The notes under the pieces were generated by a model, which was not told the DNA's origin, searched no databases, and saw only the letters and a program-made list of their open reading frames with translations. Made by a program: the position numbers and the translations under genes. From the NCBI GenBank assembly GCA_017626295.1, contig JAGAJB010000003.1, forward strand, positions 1 to 64,000: 64,000 bases of DNA. Direction: 5' to 3'. The DNA comes from Clostridia bacterium (lineage in GTDB: Bacteria; Bacillota; Clostridia; Oscillospirales; Acutalibacteraceae). Shown here piece after piece: positions 55,626 to 64,000 of this stretch. Positions within the stretch are counted from its first letter, which is position 1. Every line of letters begins with the position of its first letter.

Positions 55626-56051
55626 ATGTTAAAAGGTATTCCCAATATTATTTCACCCGAACTTCTCAAGATTCTTGATGAAATGGGTCACGGTGACGAA
55701 ATTATTATCGGTGACGGAAATTTCCCCGCAGCATCTAACGCACAGCGCCTTATTCGTTGCGACGGACACAATGTTCCCGAACTCCTTGATGCTATTTTGA
55801 AACTTATGCCCCTTGATTCTTATGTAGACAGTCCTGTTATGTTAATGCAGACAACAAAGGGAGACCCCACACCTACTATCTGGGCAGAATATCAGGAAAT
55901 TGTAAATAAACACAACGGCGAAACAAAAATGTCTGAAATTGAGCGTTTTGCTTTTTATGACAGAGCAAAAACTGCTTATGCTATTATCGCAACAAGCGAA
56001 ATGGCATTGTATGCAAACATAATTCTTAAAAAAGGTGTTGTGACAGAATGA
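55626..56051 (+). CDS. fucU: RbsD/FucU-family sugar mutarotase
   Basis: A 141-residue protein of the RbsD/FucU family, which speeds anomer exchange of ribose or fucose. His22 in DEMGHGDEIIIGDGNFP is the conserved catalytic position, and the C-terminal ALYANIILKKGVV is typical of FucU more than RbsD. It is the last gene of the dnaD-dnaI unit (21-base gap, CGGAGG ribosome site), an odd partner; no fucose genes are nearby. Confidence 0.85.
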   Translation: MLKGIPNIISPELLKILDEMGHGDEIIIGDGNFPAASNAQRLIRCDGHNVPELLDAILKLMPLDSYVDSPVMLMQTTKGDPTPTIWAEYQEIVNKHNGETKMSEIERFAFYDRAKTAYAIIATSEMALYANIILKKGVVTE

Positions 56052-56052
56052 G

Positions 56053-56085
56053 AAAAAACCGTCTGCGACTGCAGGCGGTTTTTTA
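56053..56085 (+). terminator. Terminator after fucU
   Basis: AAAAAACCGTCTGC (56053-56066), GACT, GCAGGCGGTTTTTT (56071-56084). Nearly the same stem is used at 49284-49314. Confidence 0.88.
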
Positions 56086-56159
56086 ATGACTTGCAATTTT
56101 TGTAATAATATGCTACTATATACTAGAACATTTGTTCATAAAATGATTTCGGTGAGAAA

Positions 56160-56447
56160 ATGACAGAATATATTCTTATTTACATACTATGTATATCCAT
56201 AGTTACTGCAATTATAACCGCATACGATAAAAGGGCTGCAAAGAAATATCCAAAACACCGTGTTCCTGAAAATGTGCTTTTGATGTTAGCAATATCAGGT
56301 GGTAGTGTAGCAGAACTTTTAACAATGCTCAAAATCCGACATAAAACAAAACACAAAAAGTTTATGATAGGACTGCCTGTAATCATAGTTTTGCAGATGA
56401 TTGTGATTACAATCGGCGCTTTGCGCCCCTTAATTCCTAATTCTTAA
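56160..56447 (+). CDS. DUF1294 small membrane protein; 3' end formed by a repeat
   Basis: A 95-residue protein with three or four hydrophobic segments and the DUF1294 motif YDKRAAKKYPKHRVPENVLLMLAISGGSVAELLTM. Function is unknown. The last codons (RPLIPNS and the stop) are encoded by the TTAATTCCTAATTC repeat at 56430-56464, so the repeat has shaped the C-terminus. Confidence 0.82.
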   Translation: MTEYILIYILCISIVTAIITAYDKRAAKKYPKHRVPENVLLMLAISGGSVAELLTMLKIRHKTKHKKFMIGLPVIIVLQMIVITIGALRPLIPNS

Positions 56448-56464
56448 TTCCTCATTCCTAATTC
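56411..56464. repeat. Dispersed repeat copy (GCGC hairpin plus TTAATTCCTAATTC words)
   Basis: GGCGCTTTGCGCC followed by CCTTAATTCCTAATTCTTAA and further TTCCTCATTCC/TAATTC words. It matches the right arm of the composite repeat at 49232-49284 (GTGCGCAGCACCCTTAACTC, then TCCTCATTCC). Confidence 0.65.
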
Positions 56465-56483
56465 AAAAAAGGTGGTGATAACC

Positions 56484-58514
56484 GTGGTAGATCTTGATAC
56501 AAGAGTACAGTTTCTGAAAGGCGTAGGTGAAGCAAGAGCCAAAACCCTTGCAAAACAAGGAATATTCAGCGTAGGAGATTTATTGAGAAATTACCCCAGA
56601 GCCTATGAGGATTGGAATAATGTAACCTCTATTCGCGATGCCGGGATAAATGAAAGTGTCTGTTTAAAGGCCGTAATTGCCGAACGCCCTGCAGTCGTGC
56701 GAATAAACGGTGGGAAAATGCTTGTAAAAACCGCAATTGCAGACGGCACAGACTATATGCACATAGTGTTTTTTAACAACAAATATGTAAAAGACCAACT
56801 TATAGAAAATGAAGAATATTTATTTTTCGGAAAAATATCACAGGATAAATACGGCGCAAAAACTATGCTTTCACCACGGTTTGAAAAGTCACCCGAAAAG
56901 CAGAGAATACGCCCTGTTTATAAGGCAACCTCTGCCTTATCTTCTAAGACAGTTGAGCGACTTACAGAAAACGCACTTCGTGAGATAAAAGGAAATATCC
57001 CTGAAATTATTCCTGATTATGTTATTAAAAAATATAAACTTATGGGATTTGAAGATGCTTTAAGAACTGTCCATTTTCCCGAAACCGAAAAGGACCTTTC
57101 CCTTGCAAAAAGAAGGCTTATTTTCGAAGAACTTCTTCTTTTGCAAATGGGGCTTTTAAGCGAAAAATCTACGGGAGGCAGCAGAGTATCAAAACCTGTA
57201 GAAAAAGATTTTTCCGAGGAGTTTTACAGAACTTTACCTTTTGAGCCGACCAACGCCCAAAAAAGAGCCGTTTCGGAAGCAATAGACGATATGCAGAAAA
57301 GAAAGCCGATGAACAGACTCTTGCAAGGGGATGTGGGCTCGGGTAAAACTGCAGTTGCTGCAGCACTTATGTACAGCGCAATGAGAAACGGTTTCCAAAG
57401 CGCTCTTATGGCGCCTACGGAAGTTCTCGCAAATCAGCACTATAAAACCCTTGTGAATTTCTTCGGTGAAGATATAAAAGTTGAACTTCTTACAGGTTCG
57501 GTTACTGCTAAAAACAAGCGACTTATACGCGAAAGACTTGAAAGTGGCGAAAGTTTTATTGTTGTGGGAACTCACGCAATAATTCAGAATGATGTGGCTT
57601 TTAAGAATCTGGGTCTTGTAATTACCGATGAACAACACCGATTCGGTGTAGGTCAAAGGGCGAATTTATCCGCGAAAGGCGAAAACCCCCATACGCTTGT
57701 TATGTCTGCAACACCTATTCCGCGAACGCTTGCAATGATGATTTACGGCGACCTTGATATTTCTGTTCTTGATGAACTTCCCAAGGGCAGACAGCCTGTA
57801 AAAACATACTGTGTGCCTACAAGTTATCACGAGAGAATATATAAATTTTTAAGAAAAAATATCGCATCAGGCAGGCAATGCTATATAGTTTGCCCGCTTG
57901 TTGAAGAAAGTGACAGTGACCTTGTACCCGCTACGGAGTATTATGATTACTTAAAAAGCACATATTTTACCGACTGCACCTTAGGGCTTCTTCACGGTCA
58001 GATGAAACCCAAACAAAAGGACGAGGTAATGCGCCGTTTCTACGCAGGCGAGATAGATTTACTAGTTTCAACTGTCGTTATTGAAGTGGGTGTGGATGTA
58101 CCTAATGCTACTGTTATGGTTATTGAAAATGCCGAAAGATTCGGACTTTCGCAACTTCATCAGTTAAGAGGTCGAATCGGCAGAGGTACAGAGGAGAGCA
58201 CCTGTGTGCTTTTGTCCGATGCTCAAAATGACGAGGCAAAAGAGCGTTTTGATATAATGTGCAAAACTACCGATGGTTTTGAGATTGCAAAGAAAGACCT
58301 TGAACTTCGCGGTCCCGGAGATTTTTTTGGTTCCCGTCAGCACGGTTTACCTGATATGCGAGTAGCAAATCTCATGACAGACACACGAATACTTTACGAA
58401 GCACAGAAAACTGCTAAGGAAATAGTTGATGGCGATATGGTTCTGAGTGAAGAGGAAAAATCCGCATTGGAAAAAGAAGTAAATAAACTGTTTGTAAGAG
58501 TGAGTATGAACTAA
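56484..58514 (+). CDS. recG: ATP-dependent DNA helicase RecG
   Basis: A 676-residue superfamily 2 helicase. The wedge domain (about 1-200, with an OB fold) is followed by motif I QGDVGSGKTAVAAALM, motif II ITDEQHRFG (DEQH), motif III MSATPIPRTLAM and motif VI QLRGRIGRG, then the RecG C-terminal hook. It remodels stalled forks and Holliday junctions. A GTG at 56472 is possible, but GTG 56484 is eight bases after AAGGTGG and gives the usual N-terminus. Confidence 0.95.
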   Translation: MVDLDTRVQFLKGVGEARAKTLAKQGIFSVGDLLRNYPRAYEDWNNVTSIRDAGINESVCLKAVIAERPAVVRINGGKMLVKTAIADGTDYMHIVFFNNKYVKDQLIENEEYLFFGKISQDKYGAKTMLSPRFEKSPEKQRIRPVYKATSALSSKTVERLTENALREIKGNIPEIIPDYVIKKYKLMGFEDALRTVHFPETEKDLSLAKRRLIFEELLLLQMGLLSEKSTGGSRVSKPVEKDFSEEFYRTLPFEPTNAQKRAVSEAIDDMQKRKPMNRLLQGDVGSGKTAVAAALMYSAMRNGFQSALMAPTEVLANQHYKTLVNFFGEDIKVELLTGSVTAKNKRLIRERLESGESFIVVGTHAIIQNDVAFKNLGLVITDEQHRFGVGQRANLSAKGENPHTLVMSATPIPRTLAMMIYGDLDISVLDELPKGRQPVKTYCVPTSYHERIYKFLRKNIASGRQCYIVCPLVEESDSDLVPATEYYDYLKSTYFTDCTLGLLHGQMKPKQKDEVMRRFYAGEIDLLVSTVVIEVGVDVPNATVMVIENAERFGLSQLHQLRGRIGRGTEESTCVLLSDAQNDEAKERFDIMCKTTDGFEIAKKDLELRGPGDFFGSRQHGLPDMRVANLMTDTRILYEAQKTAKEIVDGDMVLSEEEKSALEKEVNKLFVRVSMN

Positions 58515-58545
58515 AAAGTCGATGCAAATGCATCGGCTTTTTTAA
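58514..58545 (+). terminator. Terminator after recG
   Basis: AAGTCGATGCA and TGCATCGGCTT (58516-58539) with a T-tract; it overlaps the stop codon region. Confidence 0.8.
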
Positions 58546-58564
58546 TTTTCGTTTAAAACATCTA

Positions 58565-58594
58565 TTGACTTTGTTTACTATACAGTTGTATAAT
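58565..58594 (+). promoter_or_regulatory. Sigma-A promoter of the second polysaccharide locus
   Basis: TTGACT (58565-58570), 18-base spacer, TATAAT (58589-58594), 82 bases before the first start codon. Confidence 0.8.
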
Positions 58595-58676
58595 AAAGTG
58601 ATTTAATGTAGATTATTGTCGGAAAGTGTTTTTTGAAAACATTTTTTTGCGTTTTTCTTCTTCGGAGGGGTAAAAA

Positions 58677-59408
58677 ATGATTGATATACATTGTCATATA
58701 TTACCGGGATTGGATGACGGTGCGGGTAATATGAGCGATGCAATTGAGATGGCGGATCTTGCCGCTTCCTCGGGAATAAAAAGTATAATAGCGACACCTC
58801 ACAGCAATATTCCGGGTGGTTACCGTAATTATTGGAGTTTATCGTTGGAAGATGATATAAAAATTTTGCAGTCGGAAATTAACAATCGAAATAACCCACT
58901 GACAATTTACTGTGGGCAGGAAGTTTTTCTTGCATCAGGTTTTATGGAACTTTTACATAAAGGAAACTTTATAACACTAAACCGTTCCAGATACATACTT
59001 GTTGAGTTTGATATGCTCGAACAGGCAAATGTGGCATACAGAAAATTGGAACAACTTATATCAGAAGGCTATGTTCCTATTGTTGCACATCCCGAACGCT
59101 ATGGATTTGTTTGGGAACAAAAAGAATCGGTTTACAGAATGAAAGACCTGGGCGCATTGCTTCAGGTAAATAAAGGCAGTCTTAAAGGCCGTTTCGGAAA
59201 AAATGAAATGGATGTTGCTATTGAAATCGTAGAAACTTTTCAAGCGGATTTTATTGCGAGTGACGCTCACAGTCAGTATAGCAGAACGCCTTATCTTGCA
59301 GATGTTCATGAGTTTATTTCAGAAACATATTCATCGGATTACGGTGATTTACTTTTAAAAGTAAATCCACAAAAAGTTCTTAATAACGAAACCATTTACA
59401 GTTTCTGA
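58677..59408 (+). CDS. CpsB/YwqE-type protein tyrosine phosphatase (PHP fold)
   Basis: A 243-residue metal-dependent phosphatase. The opening MIDIHCHILPGLDDGA carries His5 and His7; further ligands are in ATPHSN, GQEVFL, VAHPERY and SDAHS. CpsB-type enzymes remove phosphate from BY-kinases, which are encoded two and three genes downstream, closing a phosphorylation cycle that tunes polymer length. A strong CGGAGGGG site precedes the ATG. Confidence 0.93.
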   Translation: MIDIHCHILPGLDDGAGNMSDAIEMADLAASSGIKSIIATPHSNIPGGYRNYWSLSLEDDIKILQSEINNRNNPLTIYCGQEVFLASGFMELLHKGNFITLNRSRYILVEFDMLEQANVAYRKLEQLISEGYVPIVAHPERYGFVWEQKESVYRMKDLGALLQVNKGSLKGRFGKNEMDVAIEIVETFQADFIASDAHSQYSRTPYLADVHEFISETYSSDYGDLLLKVNPQKVLNNETIYSF

Positions 59409-59432
59409 CAATTATAAAGGAGAACATTTTTC

Positions 59433-60254
59433 ATGTTAAAAGTGCTTCGCATAGCAACACTTTTTTTGTTCGTTGCAACAGTAGGTATTTTTGCTCTGTT
59501 TTTTGTCCATGAAAAAAAGAATACCGATACAACTTACCCGGAAATCAAAATCGTTGGAGATGTTATTGAAGTCAGCATTGATGCAACTGAAGAAGATTTT
59601 CTCAAAGGTGTTACCGCATATGACGGAAAAGACGGAGATATTACCTCCAATATTGTGGTTGAGACAATATCTAAGTTTATAGAGCCGGGTGTTTGCAAAG
59701 TTACTTACGCAGTGGCGGACAGTGACAATCACGTTGTCAAAAATTCGCGGACAATCAAATATAACGATTACACACCGCCTAGATTTATAATGAATCGTGC
59801 TTTGGTATTTAATGTAAATGAAACGGTTGATATCAGCAGCGCCATAGGTGCGGTTGATTCAATAGACGGTGACATCAGCGATAAAGTGGTAATTACAGCT
59901 ACTGATTATACCGCCGATACTGTGGGTGTGTTTTCCGTTTCCGTTCAGGCAACGAACAGCAACGGTGATATAATTTATATTGATATGCCCTTGCATATTG
60001 AAGATACAAGCGTTTTAGCTCCTGTTATCGAATTGAGCGAGTACCTGATATATGTTAAAAAAGGTCAGGAACCTGATTTTAATAAATATATTGAAAGTGT
60101 AACTACCATTAACGGACAACCTATTGAATACGATATGATAGTTTCAACGAATTTCGATAGTAATATCCCCGGTGTATATAGCGTTAATTTTTATGCTACC
60201 ACTACGGAGGGCTATCAAAGTCACAGTGTTTTAACAGTTGTGGTAGAGGAGTAA
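59433..60254 (+). CDS. Membrane-anchored Ig-like domain protein (DUF5011-like repeats)
   Basis: A 273-residue protein with an N-terminal membrane segment or signal (residues 5-27) and three Ig-like domains of about 75 residues, the first two with the DGDITSNIVV and DGDISDKVVI motifs of DUF5011 repeats. It faces outside and has no catalytic motif. In a locus for chain-length control it may bind the growing polymer or peptidoglycan. AAAGGAGAAC precedes the ATG. Confidence 0.8.
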   Translation: MLKVLRIATLFLFVATVGIFALFFVHEKKNTDTTYPEIKIVGDVIEVSIDATEEDFLKGVTAYDGKDGDITSNIVVETISKFIEPGVCKVTYAVADSDNHVVKNSRTIKYNDYTPPRFIMNRALVFNVNETVDISSAIGAVDSIDGDISDKVVITATDYTADTVGVFSVSVQATNSNGDIIYIDMPLHIEDTSVLAPVIELSEYLIYVKKGQEPDFNKYIESVTTINGQPIEYDMIVSTNFDSNIPGVYSVNFYATTTEGYQSHSVLTVVVEE

Positions 60255-60259
60255 AGACA

Positions 60260-61768
60260 TTGAAACAAGAAAGAATAAATATCCTTGAAATAATAGAATG
60301 GCACAGTCTGTTGCGTGACGTAATACGAAACTTCTGGGCAATTATCCTTGCAGGCATAATTGCGTTTTTAGGTATATATATTGCAGAACATAGCGTATAT
60401 TCACCTACATACGAAAGCAAAGCAACTGTAGTTGTCCGTGCAAAATCTGCTACTACGGGCGCGTATACAAACCTTGCAGCGTCAACAGAAATGGCAAATA
60501 TATATACAAAGGTATTTACTCAGCCGTCTATGAAAAAACTTGCTGCAGAAAATATCGGCCTTGACAGTTTTAACGGAACGATAAAAACCTCTGTGTATAA
60601 TTCCACAAACTTAATGAATATATCCGTAACATCATCTGATCCCGAGACAGCATATAAATTACTGAAATCAGTGTTGGTAGTCTATCCCAATGTTTCCGAA
60701 GCAGTTTTCTCAAACAGTGTTATTGATGTTATAGTGTCTCCGGAAATGCCGGTATCCCCGTCAAACACAATTTCAAATTCCCGACGTATTCAGCTATCTT
60801 TGTTGGTTGCAGCGGCACAGTTTGCACTTATTCTTGTGCTTTCTTTTTTAAGAGGAACGGTTAAGAACGAAAGAATTTTTGAAAGAAAGATAGACGGCAA
60901 ACTGTTGGGTACTGTTGCTCATGAAAAAAGGCCGTTATCATTTATTCAGAAACTCAGAGGAAAGAAAAGAGCGATACTTATAGATACTGCCTTTGCAAGT
61001 CTTGAATTTACCGAGAACTATAATCAGATCGCAACCAAAATGGAATATATGCGCAAAAACAATAACAGTAGGGTTTTTACCGTTACAAGTATTGCAGAAA
61101 ATGAAGGAAAGTCTACAACTTCTGCAAATATCGCTATTTCTTTGGCAAACCGAGGGTACAATGTTGTTTTAATGGACCTTGATTTACATAAACCATCTAT
61201 GTATAAGATTTTCAAACATCGCGAATCATTGGTTAACGAGTTAAGTGATGTTTTATCAGGAAAAATACCGCCAAAAGATTATGAGTTTTTCAGGTATAAA
61301 AAATCAAGTCTGTATTTAGCGTTTAACAGGAAACCTTGTTCGGATGCATCCGAGTGGCTTGGTTCAGGTGCGGTTAAAGAATGTATTGATGCTATAAAAG
61401 AAAAAGCAGATTTTATAATAATAGATACACCTCCAACATCTGTTTCTGCTGACGCTATGAGTATTATAAAGATTTCTGATAAGGCTATTCTTGTTGTGAG
61501 AACAGATGTGGTAGATGCTCCCGATATTAACGATACCATAATGACTATCAGCAATATAGGCGGAAGTTTTGCAGGATGTGTTCTGAATGATGTATATAAG
61601 CCATTTACATTGTTCGGACAATTAGGGACTGATGCAAGAGGATATCATACCTACAGATATAGTTCTTATAAACGTTATAAAGGAAATGGAAAAAAGAATC
61701 TTTCAGAGCATTTGTTGGATATGGAAGTTCTTACTTCCGTAAAAGGAAACCCAAAAGTAGAGGATTAA
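60260..61768 (+). CDS. Polysaccharide co-polymerase/BY-kinase fusion, Tyr-tailed
   Basis: A 502-residue protein joining a Wzz-type domain (two membrane segments, about 24-46 and 178-196) to a BY-kinase. Walker A is AENEGKSTTSANIA, Walker A' VVLMDLDLHKPS, Walker B FIIIDTPPT. The Tyr cluster (YHTYRYSSYKRYK) lies about 40 residues before the end, followed by an acidic segment. It starts with TTG at 60260, eight bases after AGGAG. It should control polymer length and export and be reversed by the CpsB-type phosphatase. Confidence 0.9.
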   Translation: MKQERINILEIIEWHSLLRDVIRNFWAIILAGIIAFLGIYIAEHSVYSPTYESKATVVVRAKSATTGAYTNLAASTEMANIYTKVFTQPSMKKLAAENIGLDSFNGTIKTSVYNSTNLMNISVTSSDPETAYKLLKSVLVVYPNVSEAVFSNSVIDVIVSPEMPVSPSNTISNSRRIQLSLLVAAAQFALILVLSFLRGTVKNERIFERKIDGKLLGTVAHEKRPLSFIQKLRGKKRAILIDTAFASLEFTENYNQIATKMEYMRKNNNSRVFTVTSIAENEGKSTTSANIAISLANRGYNVVLMDLDLHKPSMYKIFKHRESLVNELSDVLSGKIPPKDYEFFRYKKSSLYLAFNRKPCSDASEWLGSGAVKECIDAIKEKADFIIIDTPPTSVSADAMSIIKISDKAILVVRTDVVDAPDINDTIMTISNIGGSFAGCVLNDVYKPFTLFGQLGTDARGYHTYRYSSYKRYKGNGKKNLSEHLLDMEVLTSVKGNPKVED

Positions 61769-61770
61769 CT

Positions 61771-63312
61771 ATGGCTGTTAACGAAAACAGGAAAACTGAA
61801 GTTACCGAGAATAACGAAGTGGTTGACGAAAGATATCTTGATTTTTATATCAGCGATTTCTGGAGAGGCTTTGTTAAGTTTTGGTGGGTAGGCGTTGTGT
61901 TTGCCATACTTTTCGGCGGAACGATGTTTTATATAAATTATTCAAACTATACTCCCAAGTACACTGCATCTGCTACGTTTACGGTACATACCCAGAACGC
62001 CACTCTTTCAGGAGATGGCGGTGTCTCGGCATATTCTTTTTACTATGATCGTGGAACAGCAGATCAGTTGGCATCGGTTTTTCCTTATATACTTCAGAGC
62101 GAAATTCTTCAGAAACAGGTATGTGAGGAGTTGGGTGTTGACAAAATGCCCGCATCTGTTTCGGCAAGTTCTGTGCCGGAAACTAATATGATTACTCTCA
62201 CAACTACCGGAAGTGACCCTCAGTTGACATATGATACGCTAGTTTGTGTAACTGAAAATTATTCTTCAGTTTCAGAATATATTGTAGGACAGACAAAACT
62301 TGTTATGATTTCTCCGCCGGTTGTACCGACGGAGCCTACTAACCTCCTTGATTGGCGTTCGGATACACTTACAGGTGTATTTTTCGGGTTACTTATAGGT
62401 GTTGTATGGATAATTTCATATGGTATGTTGCGTCGTACTGTTCGTACAAAGGATGATATAAGGCGTGAACTTAACCAAAAATGTATAGGTGTGTTGCCCC
62501 ACGTATTTTTCAAAAAATATAGAAGCAAAGTAGATTTAAGTATACTTTTAACGAATCCCCTTATAGGAAATGCGTTTTTAGAGGCTTTACGTCTGTTAAG
62601 AGATTCGGTGCATAACAGATTGGAACCCGAAGATAAAGTTGTTATGGTTACAAGTACGGCTCCCGGGGAAGGCAAATCTGTTACTGCACTGAACCTTTCG
62701 GCAATGTTTGCAAAGAATAATGATAGAATACTCATAATCGATGCTGACCTTAGAAATTCAGGCATATCAAGACTTTTAAAAGAAAAAACCACAGAGGTTA
62801 AAAAGGAAATTCAAAATGAAAACGGTGAAAACATTTACAGTATCAGCAGGGTTGAATCTCTGAAACTTGATTTACTTAGTTTTAACACTTCAGCAAACCG
62901 TTTGCATAAGTTGATGCGTACATCAACATTCAAGAAAATAATTGACGTGCTTCGTAAAGATTACGATATGATTTTTATAGATACACCCCCCTGTGGTATG
63001 CTTTCGGACGCAGGTATTATTGCGGGCGCTGCTGATGCCGCAATATATGTTATAAAGCAGGATACGGTTATGGATGTAAGTATCCGTGAGGGTCTCGACT
63101 CTTTAGTTTCAACTGATATTAAATTACTCGGCTGTGTCCTGAACGGTACTGTGGGAGGTATCGGCGGTTACGGTAGTAACTACGGCTATGGCTACGGTTA
63201 TGGCAGATATAAAAAATATTATAAATACGGTAAATATTACGGCAAGTACGGCTATGGCTACGGTTACGGAAATAACCGCAGAAGACATAAGAGGAAAGAA
63301 GTGCAAAAATGA
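61771..63312 (+). CDS. Second co-polymerase/BY-kinase fusion with Gly-Tyr-rich tail
   Basis: A 513-residue protein of the same layout as its neighbour: outer Wzz domain between segments at about 37-58 and 194-214, then a kinase with Walker A TAPGEGKSVTALNLS, Walker A' ILIIDADLRNSG and Walker B MIFIDTPPCG. The tail is remarkable: about 15 Tyr in some 40 residues in GYGYGYG and YKYGKYYGKYG words, then a basic end (NNRRRHKRK). It begins two bases after the first kinase. The two may phosphorylate each other or act at different polymer steps. Confidence 0.9.
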   Translation: MAVNENRKTEVTENNEVVDERYLDFYISDFWRGFVKFWWVGVVFAILFGGTMFYINYSNYTPKYTASATFTVHTQNATLSGDGGVSAYSFYYDRGTADQLASVFPYILQSEILQKQVCEELGVDKMPASVSASSVPETNMITLTTTGSDPQLTYDTLVCVTENYSSVSEYIVGQTKLVMISPPVVPTEPTNLLDWRSDTLTGVFFGLLIGVVWIISYGMLRRTVRTKDDIRRELNQKCIGVLPHVFFKKYRSKVDLSILLTNPLIGNAFLEALRLLRDSVHNRLEPEDKVVMVTSTAPGEGKSVTALNLSAMFAKNNDRILIIDADLRNSGISRLLKEKTTEVKKEIQNENGENIYSISRVESLKLDLLSFNTSANRLHKLMRTSTFKKIIDVLRKDYDMIFIDTPPCGMLSDAGIIAGAADAAIYVIKQDTVMDVSIREGLDSLVSTDIKLLGCVLNGTVGGIGGYGSNYGYGYGYGRYKKYYKYGKYYGKYGYGYGYGNNRRRHKRKEVQK

Positions 63313-64000
63313 GAAAACCCAAGGAATATACATCGCTTTTTCGTAGTATGAGTGGTGAATGGAAATGGCTTTTACGATATGTGTCACGCTATCGTAAAGA
63401 AATATTTCTGTACGTTGTAATTGGTCTTTTAGGTATAGGTATGGGCTTAGGGTCAACGGTTGCCTCAAAATATCTTATAGATGCAGTTGTTTCACACAGT
63501 AACGATACCATTGCTGTTACCGCTGCAATGGTTATAGGTCTTGCCGTTTCACAAATTCTCATAAGCGCGGGAACATCGCGTATTTCTTCGGTTGTGGGTA
63601 CACGTATCAATAATGAAATAAGAAGTAATATTTATGAACATATAGTTTTATCCCGATGGGAAGATATAAACAAATATCATTCCGGAGACCTTATAAACAG
63701 ACTTGAAGGAGATGCTAATACTGTTTCAAACAGCATAATTTCCTTTATCCCCAATGTATTTACAAGATTTGCTCAGTTTTTCGGTTGTTTGATAATAGTT
63801 TTATATTATGATCCCACAATGGTATTTTTTGCACTTATGAGTGCGCCGTTTTTATTCTTTTCATCAAGATTTTCGGCTAAAATGATGCGAAAATTTAATT
63901 TACAAAGCAGAGATATGAACGGTAAAATTATATCTTTCGGCGAAGAATCGATGCAGAATCTTCAAACTATAAAAGCATTCGATTTAACACGCAGATATAC
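63309..64000 (+). CDS. ABC exporter (type 1 transmembrane domain), cut by right edge
   Basis: ATG at 63309 overlaps the previous stop by four bases. The frame stays open for 230 codons to the window end. The visible part, starting MRKPKEYTSLFRSMSGEWKW, shows a six-segment ABC_membrane domain of MsbA/lipid-exporter type (IYEHIVLSRWEDINKYHSGD and LINRLEGDANTVSNSI are the coupling-helix region; EESMQNLQTIKAFDL follows). The ATPase domain should lie beyond the window. In this operon it could export a glycolipid or peptide. Confidence 0.85.
   Translation, partial: MRKPKEYTSLFRSMSGEWKWLLRYVSRYRKEIFLYVVIGLLGIGMGLGSTVASKYLIDAVVSHSNDTIAVTAAMVIGLAVSQILISAGTSRISSVVGTRINNEIRSNIYEHIVLSRWEDINKYHSGDLINRLEGDANTVSNSIISFIPNVFTRFAQFFGCLIIVLYYDPTMVFFALMSAPFLFFSSRFSAKMMRKFNLQSRDMNGKIISFGEESMQNLQTIKAFDLTRRY

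Overview
The window looks like the replication-origin region of a low-GC Firmicute, probably a gut clostridium of the Oscillospiraceae/Ruminococcaceae type. This is an inference from gene content and order (dnaA-dnaN-yaaA-recF-remB-gyrB-gyrA), strong AGGAGG ribosome sites, sigma-A promoters and a CD1247-type zinc-ribbon protein. No rRNA or CRISPR array is present.

Layout. (1) Bases 1-2075: the end of a probable genomic island with a Fic gene (cut by the left edge) and an HTH-MntA/HepT module, closing in the 3' end and terminator of a class II tRNA. (2) 2200-4610: a membrane-anchored Xre regulator and a GPH-type sugar transporter. (3) 20,762 down to 4,608, minus strand: one long surface-polysaccharide operon with two initiating phosphoglycosyl transferases, PglD/PglE-like sugar modification, four glycosyltransferases, an EpsG-type polymerase, a pyruvyl transferase-FrhB fusion, a Wzx flippase, an MFS protein and cysK. 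(4) 21,030-25,945, plus strand: a 49-residue acidic peptide gene with its own signals, an ABC transporter, aspS, efp and a Cys/Asp-rich zinc-ribbon protein. (5) 36,953 down to 25,890, minus strand: dnaA, dnaN, yaaA, recF, remB, gyrB, gyrA, an LCP ligase and a small membrane protein.

(6) Genes switch to the plus strand just right of dnaA, as expected for divergent forks leaving an origin at about 35.3-37.2 kb. A RING-like membrane protein, rarA, two related membrane proteins and a sugar isomerase-like enzyme follow. (7) 41.9-51.4 kb, minus strand: YitT, NhaC, an M23 peptidase, a candidate small RNA, an MFS protein with a long charged tail flanked by two perfect parS sites, and an EF-G-like GTPase. 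(8) 51.6-58.5 kb, plus strand: a surface protein, DnaD and DnaI-like helicase loaders, a FucU-like protein, DUF1294 and recG. (9) 58.6 kb to the right edge: a second polysaccharide locus with a CpsB phosphatase, an Ig-like protein, two tyrosine autokinases and a truncated ABC exporter.

The two polysaccharide loci and the LCP ligase together could build, regulate and anchor one surface glycan. The observations most worth checking are the altered DnaA recognition helix together with missing canonical DnaA boxes and a thrice-repeated TGTTNAAATTGT motif; the HepT toxin whose catalytic His is Tyr; the acidic 49-residue orphan gene; the structured minus-strand RNA at about 46.0 kb; the parS-bracketed transporter; and a mobile-looking intergenic repeat family.
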